Source: Chondrilla cf. caribensis (lineage: Eukaryota; Porifera; Demospongiae; Chondrillida; Chondrillidae). Taken from it: a stretch of DNA of 64,000 bases. This document shows, piece by piece, positions 36,955-49,297 of the stretch. The stretch lies in contig OZ026563.1 of the NCBI GenBank assembly GCA_964020155.1, forward strand, positions 1,148,824 through 1,212,823, in the 5' to 3' direction. The notes beneath the pieces are model-generated. The model was not told where the DNA came from, did not search any database, and was given only the letters and a program-made list of their open reading frames with translations. Both the position numbers and the translations under genes were made by a program. Within the stretch, counting starts at the first letter, position 1, and each line of letters starts with the position of its first letter.

Positions 36955-39900
36955 ATGTCTGGAAGAACAGTAGCGAACGGAGAAACTGTCAGTGGTGATA
37001 TACTACAACCTCCAAACGTTTTGGTTCAAGTAGAAAATGACGAATCAGCACTTCTTTCGAAGCACGGTCCACCTATGGGTGGTGTGGAGAGCCCCGTCGA
37101 AGGACTTGAACTAAAAGGTCTTACGGTCCCGAAAGGCTACGACAGTAAACTCTCCCCTCTAGCCGGAGACACAGTACCTCTAGACCACATAGTCGTCCAT
37201 CCAGAGAACCTTCAGCTACAAGCCTCTCCCGCAGTGGGCTTTTCAGAGCCTTTCGACAGTACAGATTCAAAGAAAAACCATTCCTCCATCTCCATTAAAG
37301 TAAGCTCCAAACGCTCTTCGTCCATCACCACTAAGCAGCAGGAAAAGAAGCTTAAATTGGTAAATGTTTCTCAGCGAGTCAGCCCTCACTTCAACAGTGT
37401 GAGCAGTACGTGTTCTGAAGACATGTCTGTCACTAGCACCAATGTATCGCTAGGTGGGCGTTTATATCAACCCCTCTCCACGAGTTCTGTCCGTAAAGGT
37501 GGATGTAACGTGTCTGCTGACACTCAGTGGGACTTTGATGGACGAGCCTTACTGTCGTCCTATTTTCCAGACCACGAGGTGACTATTTTTATCGGGACGT
37601 GGAACATGGGAGAACTGAAGGTGAGGATTCAGTTGCCGATCCACTGCAGGTGGTGGTTGTAGACTATGCATGTTGAGGCCATCTTTACCCATGTGCATGG
37701 ATCAATCCACACAGTAAACTCTATCTGTGTCCTGTTCCTGTGCAAACACCACTATGTGACTACATAATTTATGCGAATACTGCAGGTTACCATGGTCACT
37801 TGTTAGCACTGTAGACATATTTCATATCATGCAGACATTTTCATGTGTTTGATTGAAAGGTGCTGACTTTTGTATGACCAGCTGGGTTCAGTGAAATATG
37901 CACTCAATGAGAGTACAGTCTGACTTGCGTAGTAAGTACCTTGGAGGGCACACCAAATCTGTATTTCCTATCAGGGGTACTTACTATCAGTACTTTTTGA
38001 CATAGTGTACATGAGCTAGGGACCGAGTGAGGTGTACCTACAAACAGTGATATGTACCAGCCATGGTACTTTAAGCAAGTGATATTCGGAGCAGTCTGCC
38101 TGTGACAATTGCTCTAACCACGTTTATCCTTTTATAGGGGAATGTATGTATATGGATGTTTTTATGGTCCTATATTCTGATACATGATTATAAATATGTA
38201 GTTATTTGTTTAGTGGGAGCATAGGAAGGTATATTTATATGTACATACCACATTGAAATGACTTGAACCCGTCCATTTATAGCAAAGGATTTGATTGTGG
38301 AATTCCACAAGTATACCAACTGTTTAGTTACTGCAGTGATGTGTGACAATACAGTATATGTCACCATTGTAGTAACTTGTGACAAGTACTGTACAGGTAG
38401 AAAAACACTGTTGTAATGATGTGTGACAAGTACTGTACAGGTACGTAGAATGTCATTGTTGTAGTGATGTGTGGCGAGTATTGTACAGGTAAAATGTCAT
38501 TGTTGTAGTGATGTGTGACAAGTATTGTACAGGTAAAATGTCATTGTTGTAGTGATGTGTGACAAGTACTGTACAGGTAAAATGTCATTGTTGTAGTGAT
38601 GTGTGACAAGTACTGTACAGGTAAAATGTCATTGTTGTAGTGATGTGTGACAAGTACTGTACAGGTAGAACGTGTCTATAGTACAACATGGGGAGAATGT
38701 CACTTGCCTAACACTATGCTACCCTGGGCTGTACAGTGATACCTCTCTTAATTGAACACACTTGGAACGAGTCAAAATAGTCCACTTGGAGGGGTGATTG
38801 AACTAGTGAGGTTTCTTTGCACGTAAGGGTGAATATGTTGTCAGTCTGTCCTGCCAAACACATGTTCACTTTCCAGGAAATGGGCAAGCGTGAACGACTG
38901 TCGCTTGACACATTGATGTAATTTATGGTGAGTTTCCCCTACTCTCAATACCAGGGTACATGGATGCCCTGATGCGCGTGTTGACAACTATTGCTGTTAG
39001 GAAGAGGATTTCACTGCACTGCCATATGCCCACTTGATATGACCTCACCAATTACAAGGGAAGTATGCGCTAATCAAACCATTCCTATCTATGTCATGTA
39101 CACGCACACCTTCATTGTGTTCCATCAGCTACGTACGTATACCACTAGTCTTTGCTCAAGCAGATCCTTTCTGTGAGAGAAGAAGTTCAGCTGAGGTGTT
39201 TTCAGCCGTCAGTTTCCCTGAAATTGACGTGAAACTGTTTCTGCTCGCCACTACACATGTGTCCGTCCACCTTGGTCTGTGGTACACAGGTGAATAGACC
39301 TAAGACTGTTACTGCTCGCCACTACGCATGTGTCCGTCCACCTTGGTCTGTGGTACACAGGTGAATAGACCTAAGACTGTTACTGCTCGCCACTACGCAT
39401 GTGTCCGTCCACCTTGGTCTGTGGTACACAGGTGAATAGACCTAAGACTGTTACTGCTCGCCACTACATATGTGTCCATCCACCTTGGTCTGTGGTACAC
39501 AGGTGAATAGACCTAAGACTGTTACTGCTCGCCACTACGCATGTGTCCGTCCACCTTGGTCTGTGGTACACAGGTGAATAGACCTAGGACTGTTACTGCT
39601 CGCCACTACACATGTGTCCATCCACCTTGGTCTGTGGTACACAGGTGAATAGACCTAGGACTGTTACTGCTCGCCACTATGCATGTGTCCATCCACCTTG
39701 GTCTGTGGTACACAGGTGAATAGACCTAAGACTGTTACTGCTCACCACTACGCATGTGTCCATCCACCTTGGTCTGTGATGTGTTTATGTACACACCAAC
39801 CTGTTTGCAATTAATGGTGTAAAGTGACTCATTTCCTGTTTTGGAATCCTGTGGGCAGACAAAGTACACATGTGTACTTGATGTGTACTTGACACATGTC

Positions 39901-40425
39901 ACAACATCATTGTGGTAACTCTGTTGGTGCCTTTGTGGGCATGTGTGCGCTTAGCCCAGTTTAAACCTAAAGACTGATGTACAGTGAAAACTTGTTAATC
40001 CGCCACAATTCGTTTTCAAAGAATATGGTGGATTAAGAAGTTTGGCGGATTAGCTGGATATTCATTGGTACTTGTTGTACTTGGAAATTGTGGCAGATTT
40101 AAAGGTTTGATGGATAAAGTGGTAGCGGATTAACGAAAATTCACTGTAGGTGTAGTGTATGGGGGTTATTGTAGATTAAGTCACCACCTAGACGAGATGG
40201 TTAGAGTAAGAGGATTGGTATGTATGTAGGTGTTGTACTTATTCAGAGGGTGATGTGTGTGTGAACTGCTGAACACAATGTGGTGTGTGGCAGCTGTATT
40301 CTGCGAAGGACGTGAACATAATTTGGTGTATGGTTACTGCACTCTATAAGAGACCTATGAATGAACCACCAAACAGAACCTGAGTGGTGTACGTATATTA
40401 TATATATACGTATATATGTATGTAT

Positions 40426-40473
<48 letters not shown>

Positions 40474-43400
40474 GTGCATGCGTGCGTGTGTGCATGTGTG
40501 TGTGTGTACGTGTATGCATGTGCGTGTAATCCACAAAAATGAACTACTACACCCATGTATATGGTGCAACAGATGAGTCTACTAGATCATATAATACGTA
40601 GTATGTACATACATACATAGCATGTGTAAGGATGCTCCTGCATAAAGGTGGGCGTATTTTACAATCCACAAATGAAGTAATTGTCTTTTGGTATGATTGT
40701 ACTGTGTAGGTGTGAGCCTGTTCTCTCTGTGTGAAGCCAGTTTGTGTGTGCTGTCTGGCTGGACCTAGTGTTCATTCTAGAGAGGGAGGATAAATTGAAT
40801 TGTGTTTTGTGTGGTTATCTGCCTCTTTGGTTTCTGTGTGTACTAGGACCTTCCAGGCTCCGTGGATGACTTCATACTGCCCTTGACACAACATACGGTT
40901 GCCGATGTGCTTGTTATTGGGACCCAAGAGTGTTCCTGCGATTCAAAGAAGTGGGAGGTGCTGCTACAACAGACACTGGGCCCATCTCACGTGCTGGTAC
41001 GGTCGGTCCTGTTTGGTGCGCTACACTTGGCAATGTTCATCAGACGGGATCTCTTGTGGTACTGCTCATGTGAGTTGGAGCATCTGTGATTGGTGTATGT
41101 TGTTGCCTTGCTGGCGTGGTATAGCAGGCAGGAGTACACCCATTTCCTGTACCTGGTCAAAGGTGATGCACATGAGTACAATGTATACAATCCTACATAC
41201 AGTGAATTTTCGTTAATCCGCCACCGCTTTATCCGCCAAACCTTTTAATCCACCACAATTTCCCAGTGCCAATATAATGTACAGGTACCAATGAATATCC
41301 AGTTAATCTGCCAAACTCATTAATCCACCATATTCTTTGAAAGCAAATTGCAGCGGATTAATGAGTATTCACTGTGCGTGTACACCGAGGTCTGTGGTAA
41401 TACATGCTACAAACATGCCTGCTACTTGTACTACCCATGGCCAGAGGGTCTGTGATAATATGACACACTGCTCACTTGTTGCCAGGAAGGAGGTTTGTGG
41501 TATCGTGCACGCATCATCCTGGTACTAAGGTGATGTGTGGTAATAAGTACATATACACCACTCATTCCATTCCTCCGTTCTCAGGAGGGTCTGTGATTGT
41601 ATGTACATGCACACCACCTTTGTTACTAGGAGGATCTGTAGTAATGCATACATGTCACCTGTGTGGCCGGTAGGGTGAGTACCACAGTGAAAACTGTACA
41701 AGAGAACCACTCAAAGGACCAGCAAAGGGTGGTCTCCAAAGACAGATAGTCTTTATACAGAGGTGCTCTACTGTAGTTGACCTGGCAAAGTGTATAGTCA
41801 AACAGTGGTCACTTAGAACAGGTGGTCTTTATACAGAGGTGGTCTTTATATCAGGTTACACTGTACTTACACACATACGCATATCCTATAGAGGTGGCCC
41901 CATCTCAAAATATGATCAAATCATAGAGAATGTTGTTTAACAAAGGTGTTTGATGATTGCAATTCCACTGTCCATATGATCCCCTCAATATGGTGAGAAT
42001 GCTGAATCCAGTGGACACCGGATAGCCTCACAGAAGCCCCACAGCTGTGTCACTGGGATCTTCAGTGATCCCTCTCAGTAGTAGTGCTTCCAGTGGGCAA
42101 ACCATGCTGGTGTTGATCAGCAATGGCCACGTTAGCGGTGTGTTCGCCACTGAGCCCTGGTAGTCACCTCACAAACATGTAACTCGATAGCATAGCAACA
42201 CGTAGTTCTCACATTGCAAGGTTTTGCTGCTATATACTCAGGGAAAAATCCCATGCCTTTACATTCTACGCGTGTGAGATTGTGTCAAATTTGTGCTTTG
42301 TGGTAATGAGATGCTGCCCACTGTCATGTACATACATATGTACTGAAGGTACAATGAGATGCTGCCCACTGTCATGTACATACGTATGTACTGAAGGTAC
42401 AATGAGGTGCAGCCCGCTGACATGTACATACGTATGTACTGAATGTACAATGAGGTGATGGTAAATGGGAAATTTCAGGAAGGTTAAAACAGGATGACTG
42501 AGTCTCTTTAAACAATGTAATATGTATTGCAGTTGTGATCATTTCCACTACCTTAATCTGGTGCATGTGTACGTGCTTTTGCATGTTTACTCTAAACTCT
42601 CTCTATGAACATATTATTACTGAATGTACATGCATGTGCATACATAGTCTCATTTGTGCTCTTCCGGGTGCATTGATTCGTATGACGTGGTTTGTCTCAT
42701 TTTCCCGTTCGCAGCTGTTAAGACTGCCACGTTTTCAACCAAACCCGGAAGCATCGCTCGCACCAAAGGAGGGATTGGAATATGTCTGACGCTGTTTGGG
42801 TCTTCTTTCCTATTTATAAACTCTCACCTGACAGGTGTGTTATGTATATATGTATGTACATATCTACCTACAAATAGCCTGTATATAAAGACCACCCAAG
42901 GGACTAGTGAAAGGTGGTCTTTATACAGAGGTGCTTTACTGTAGTTAAGCTAACATAGTGGGTAGCTTGGTAATGTTCACTTAGGACAGGTGGTCTTTGT
43001 GTAGAGGTGGACTTTATAACAGGTTTCACTGTACAATTACGTACGTATGTATGTCTGAGCACTCCAAGGTGTGTGTTGTTGATGTTTGTGTGAAGCCAAC
43101 TCCCTTCAAATGGCCATGTGGTGAAAAGTTTTGCTGCTATACAATGTAGCTTCTCAGACGTCAAGGTGTTCAAATTGCACTTGTATTCCTTTGTTCCTGT
43201 GTAGCCTATGAAGACAAGGTAGCAGAGAGGAATGCTGACTTCCTAAAGATTGTTTCCAATCTTGCTCTGGCGGTGGACAGTGACGAGGGAGAAGCAGACC
43301 TCTGCAATCGCTTTGACTACCTGTTCTGGTGTGGTGACCTCAACTATCGAATTGACCTGAGCAGGAACAAGGTGGAGGATCTGCTGGGGAAGGGGGACTA

Positions 43401-45590
43401 CATGGTAATTGTGTGTGATCGTGGGTGGGAGCAATTCGCATGTGTACACGGGCAGGGGATATTCAGAGGAGGGGGTCAAGGGGCCTCCTCCCCACCCTCA
43501 CCTAATCATATTGCGAAATGTGATTGAACAGTATTTTCATCAAATGTGATATCTCCCCCTCCCCCCTTTTGTTTCAAAATTTCAATCTCATTCTCTCATT
43601 GACTAAATTCTTAATGAAAGCTGGCACACATGTACACATACGTATGTACGTATACTGCATAGGGATATAATTTACATATATGTACGTACATAAGTTCTTG
43701 TATGTAATGAAGCCCTTTTGATGGTCCTCTGGCATGCGTATGTATACACATGCACGGTTGTTACAACATACCGATATGACCTTGTTATATGACCTTTGGG
43801 AAGGATTTATGGAAAATTGATCCATGGGACACCTTGGATTTGCTCTCAGTGTCCCATACAAATGATCCACTCCCTGTGTATCCTTCTTAAAGGTCATATA
43901 ACACATACATGTCTGATCTCCAGACAAAGTGAGCAGTGCTAGTCCATCCCTATCAGTTGCAGCTCACTGGTGCTATGTGAGTTCCAAGGCTGAGACTTAC
44001 TCTCCAGTATTCTTTCATTGCAGTCGCTACTGCTCCAAGACCAACTCACAAAGGAGATCCTAAAAGGGAATGTATTCCAAGGATTTTCAGAGCAACCCAT
44101 CAGTTTTTCTCCCACTTACAAGTACGACCTGTTCTCCGACAATTACGACACTTCAGAGAAGCAGAGGGTCCCGTCATGGACTGTAAGTTGTCCTTTACTG
44201 TGTTCAATAGTCTAGAGTGAGCTTGACCAGCAATGTTTCCTTGGGACCAGGGTCTTTGTACTTCCTGTGGGACCAGGGTCTTTGTACTTCCTGTAGGACC
44301 AGGGTCTTTGTACTTCCTGTGGGACCAGGGTCTTTGTACTTCCTGTGGGACTGGGGTCTTTGTACTACCTGTGGGACCAGGGTCTTTGTACTTCCTGTGA
44401 GACCAGGGTCTTTGTACTTCCTGTGGGACTGGGGTCTTTGTACTTCCTGTGGGACCAGGGTCTTTGTACTTCCTGTGGGATCAGGTCTTGTTGCTATTAG
44501 CAAATCCGTCACATGGTTGTGTGCCTGATTCAGTCGACTCTCCAAACTGAGCATCTGTAACCGAGTCCCTTCCACGCCCCACGCATCTTTCACAGTACAC
44601 CCTCGGTGTATACTGTAACTATGTACCTGTTTTGATGAGTGCGGATGTGCAGTTGCATTCCCATCCAGACACCTTTATCTCCCTCCCTAATTGGTATTCC
44701 ATGTATCTCAGCTATCCGCCCACTCAAGCAATGCCTGTCAGAGATAACAACTTTGTGATGACAATACCTGTGTGGTACCATTCATTCCATGAACAGTGTG
44801 CATGTGGATCACCTACAAGGAATGTAGTCCTGTTGTGTATTGGCTGCTTGTGTGCTACCTTAACTCGTGCACATACCCATGGTGTCCACTATCAACACAT
44901 GTACAGATGTACATATAGTGTCCAATATTGATCCATGTACAGATGTACATATAGTGTCCAATATTGATCCATGTACAGATGTACATATAGTGTCCAATAT
45001 TTATCCATGTACAGATGTACATATAGTGTCCAATATTGATCCGTGTACAGATGTACGTATGTACAGTGTCCAGTATTAACCCATGTACAGATGTACGTAC
45101 ATATAGGGTACAATATCAACACGTGCAGATGTACATACATATGTAAGGTGTGTCTCGGTTTCTGCTTGGCATTCACTTTCGATTGTAACGACTGTATCTC
45201 ACCACTCCATCTCGTGTTGCTCTCCTCCACATACCTCATCCCTTCACTCATAGTCTCCCACACCATTTCCTCCACTAACTGTGTATCCAGTTTCCTTCCT
45301 GTCCTCAGTCAATAAACAGAATTAAAGTATGTGCTACAATGGATCTATTTCCTTTACAATGCCGTGTACTGACAATTGTGCGGAACATCATTTGGCTATT
45401 CAATCTGTGCTCTATGCATATTTGTGTGCCAGTGAATGCAGCTAGGTTGCACACACACATACCTATGTTCAATGCATGCCATTGTTGTTTCTCCACAGGA
45501 CCGGATACTGTTTAAGTCAGCCCATGGGGCTGAAGGTGGCTTGGTAGGAATAGGATACAATGCTTGTTCGACACTTCTTGATTCGGATCA

Positions 45591-45660
<70 letters not shown>

Positions 45661-46558
45661 TGTGCACATGTGCGTGTGTGTGTGGTTGTGTGTGTAATAC
45701 AGTATACTGTGAGATGGTGTGTTTACATATGTGGTGAATGGTATCTTTGTAATGAGAACTTGAGGAATTTCGAATGAAATGGAGAAATCTCCCTTTGCTC
45801 CCCGTCACCTAACACATTGCATGTGTAAAATTGCCTACTATTGACCTTCAATTGTATTCCAAGAAATCTCACTGATTTATCTCAAGTTGTGTTACCCCCT
45901 CTCTCCCAAGGCCTGTGTACGGGCTGTTCAAAGCAGTTCTCAAGGCTCCTTCATCACTTGATGGCATTCCCGACTGTGTGGCTTCTTTTGATGTGGACGT
46001 ATATAATCAAGGTACACACATACCAACATACAGTACATACAGTACGTACATACAGTGCACACAGTACATACAGTACATACAGTACGCACAGTACATACAG
46101 TACATCCAATGCACACAGTAGATACAGTACATACAGTACACACAGTACATACAGTGCACACAGTACATACAGTACACACAGTACATACAGTACACACATG
46201 ACATACAGTATACACAGTACACACAGTACCACATCACATACAGTACATTCAGTACATACAGTATGTACATCGTATTCTGTATTACTCCAAACACAGCATC
46301 ATCACCAGAATTAGGACCACCCTATTGATATCACTTTGACTTATCCTGTGGATGGTCATATTATATGTACGCATCTTAATACTCATCCATTTTACCAAGT
46401 TTTATACAAGCGTGAGTAGATACATGTTACCCCCGCCTATCCTGATTGCAGCTAATGCATGTCGTAAGGACATGGCTACAGCTACGTTGTCGCTGAGGGA
46501 AAAACCCAAACCGACCAAGCACAATAGTACAACGAGTTCTGTTTGCAGCATTTTATAG
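36955..46558 (+). CDS. INPP5E: INPP5E-like inositol polyphosphate 5-phosphatase, complete, 8 exons
   Basis: Exons: 36955-37620, 40847-41069, 42715-42834, 43205-43404, 44024-44182, 45499-45593, 45911-46011, 46452-46558 (TAG). The phases close to about 556 residues (human 644). A disordered N-terminal region of about 210 residues precedes the catalytic domain: [21 protein letters not shown] (metal-binding Glu), [42 protein letters not shown] and SDHRPVYGLF (catalytic His), all 5-phosphatase motifs in order. The last four residues are CSIL, a CaaX box. INPP5E removes the 5-phosphate of PI(4,5)P2 and PI(3,4,5)P3 in the ciliary membrane and is prenylated. Intron 1 (3.2 kb) holds tandem arrays and a MITE. 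The exon 6 donor is the first GT of a TG tract, and that exon edge has been copied to 5041. Confidence 0.93.
37916..38045. mobile_element. Dispersed repeat family E, copy 2 (INPP5E intron 1)
   Basis: It shares GTACATGAGCTAGGGAC and TACTTACTATCAGTACT with the copy at 17865-18003. Confidence 0.65.
38376..38670. repeat. 44-bp tandem array, INPP5E intron 1
   Basis: About 6 units containing AAAATGTCATTGTTGTAGTG and ATGTGTGACAAGTACTGTAC. Confidence 0.93.
39237..39780. repeat. 71-bp tandem array, INPP5E intron 1
   Basis: About 7.6 units containing GACTGTTACTGCTCGCCACT, GTCCACCTTGGTCTGTGG and TACACAGGTGAATAGACCTA; CGC/CAC and CCGT/CCAT variants mark sub-families. Confidence 0.95.
39981..40147 (-). 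mobile_element. MITE family A, copy 5, reverse orientation (INPP5E intron 1)
   Basis: It starts ACAGTGAAAACTTGTTAATC and ends TAACGAAAATTCACTGT, flanked by TA. The interior is the reverse complement of the other family A copies. Confidence 0.88.
41199..41375 (+). mobile_element. MITE family A, copy 6 (INPP5E intron 2)
   Basis: It starts ACAGTGAATTTTCGTTAATC, contains CGCCACCGCTTTATCCGCC and ends ATGAGTATTCACTGT. Confidence 0.9.
41694..41865. mobile_element. MITE family B, copy 4 (INPP5E intron 2)
   Basis: It starts ACAGTGAAAACTGTACAAGA and ends CAGGTTACACTGTAC, with the internal GGTGGTCTTTATACAGAGG block. Confidence 0.86.
42875..43034. mobile_element. MITE family B, copy 5 (INPP5E intron 3)
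   Basis: It starts TAGCCTGTATATAAAGACCA and ends CAGGTTTCACTGTAC. It fills much of a short (370-bp) intron. Confidence 0.86.
44240..44490. repeat. 26-bp tandem array, INPP5E intron 5
   Basis: About 9.5 units containing GGGACCAGGGTCTTTGTACT, a few with GACTGGGG variants. It starts about 60 bp after the exon 5 donor and is open in frames on both strands by chance. Confidence 0.94.
44887..45115. repeat. 36-bp tandem array, INPP5E intron 5
   Basis: About 6 units containing CCATGTACAGATGTACATAT and GTGTCCAATATTG; the last ones are degenerate. Confidence 0.92.
46015..46265. repeat. CACAGTACATACAGTA short-unit array, INPP5E intron 7
   Basis: About 250 bp of alternating ACAGTACATACAGT and ACAGTACACACAGT units that fill most of the 440-bp intron. 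Confidence 0.92.
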
Positions 46559-46752
46559 TTCTAACTGCAGGAGACAATTGTACTTCAGTTAGTGTTTATT
46601 GTGTGTATGTGTGTACATACATATTATGTGTAGGACTGACTGGCATTTCTTACTTCATACACCGTGTACTCATAGATTGTATGTATGTATACCTGCTAAC
46701 ATACTTATTTACTTCTTACAGTGTGTGTGTGTGTGTGTGTGTGCGTGCGTGC

Positions 46753-46783
<31 letters not shown>

Positions 46784-47144
46784 AATGCATTGACCACCTG
46801 TGACTGGCATATTACCAACCCTCTCACTAGTGTTCAAGTTTATCTATTTTTCCTCTATTGTGTAGGATTTGTTCAATATCCATGAACTGGAGGATTCAAA
46901 ATTTTAGTTTAACAACAGAAGGTTGTGTTTTATTGGATTCTTTGTTAATATTATTATTCCAATCACTGTATTGTTTTTCTGTTTGTATATATTGCGTGCG
47001 ATTGTTAATGGAGTGTTCCTCTCACTTTTACAAGTCTGTCGTTGCATGTAACCTTGTCACCACATGTAACACACCTTCACATTTATCACCTCCACTAAAT
47101 GTAACACTTCTACTGTACTAAGATAGACTATACTGTATATATTA

Positions 47145-47181
<37 letters not shown>

Positions 47182-47307
47182 TGTCATGATGGATGTCTGT
47201 TTCTGATATTCATTCCTTTTCATCACAAACAATCTTCAGTACATTCATCAGTAATTGACTTCTGTTCTTTATTGATTGAAAACAAAAATTCAAATGATTG
47301 TGAATGG
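46559..47307. other. Gap between the convergent INPP5E and SURF2 stop codons
   Basis: No exon is recognised. It carries short TG tracts (46722-46780, 47150-47178) and AT-rich sequence that should be the two 3' UTRs. Confidence 0.6.
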
Positions 47308-49130
<1,823 letters not shown>

Positions 49131-49297
49131 TTTAGCTCGAGGAGTGAGACCCTACTATTAGTTAAGGGGCGTCACTCTATAAAGGCGGTCCCGGTATAGC
49201 GTAACCATGCTAACTGTAAACAATGGACGCTGCTTTTCCGAGCAAATGAGCAAGAAGCAACCAACGGTCGATCGCGAGATATAGAGTTGATGCAGAC
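49131..49297. promoter_or_regulatory. Putative bidirectional promoter, SURF2 / 704-residue gene
   Basis: 167 bp between divergent start codons. CGCCATTTT (49125-49133) overlaps the SURF2 start. The region is GC-richer than the neighbouring introns and has no TATA box. Confidence 0.55.

Noticed and set aside
38714..38911. A further MITE-like start (ACAGTGATACCTCTCTTAAT) in INPP5E intron 1
   Set aside because: The left end resembles the family B/C ends, but I could not find a matching right end, so it is not listed as an element.
44204..44593. ORFs on both strands over the 26-bp array
   Set aside because: Repeat-derived and located inside INPP5E intron 5.
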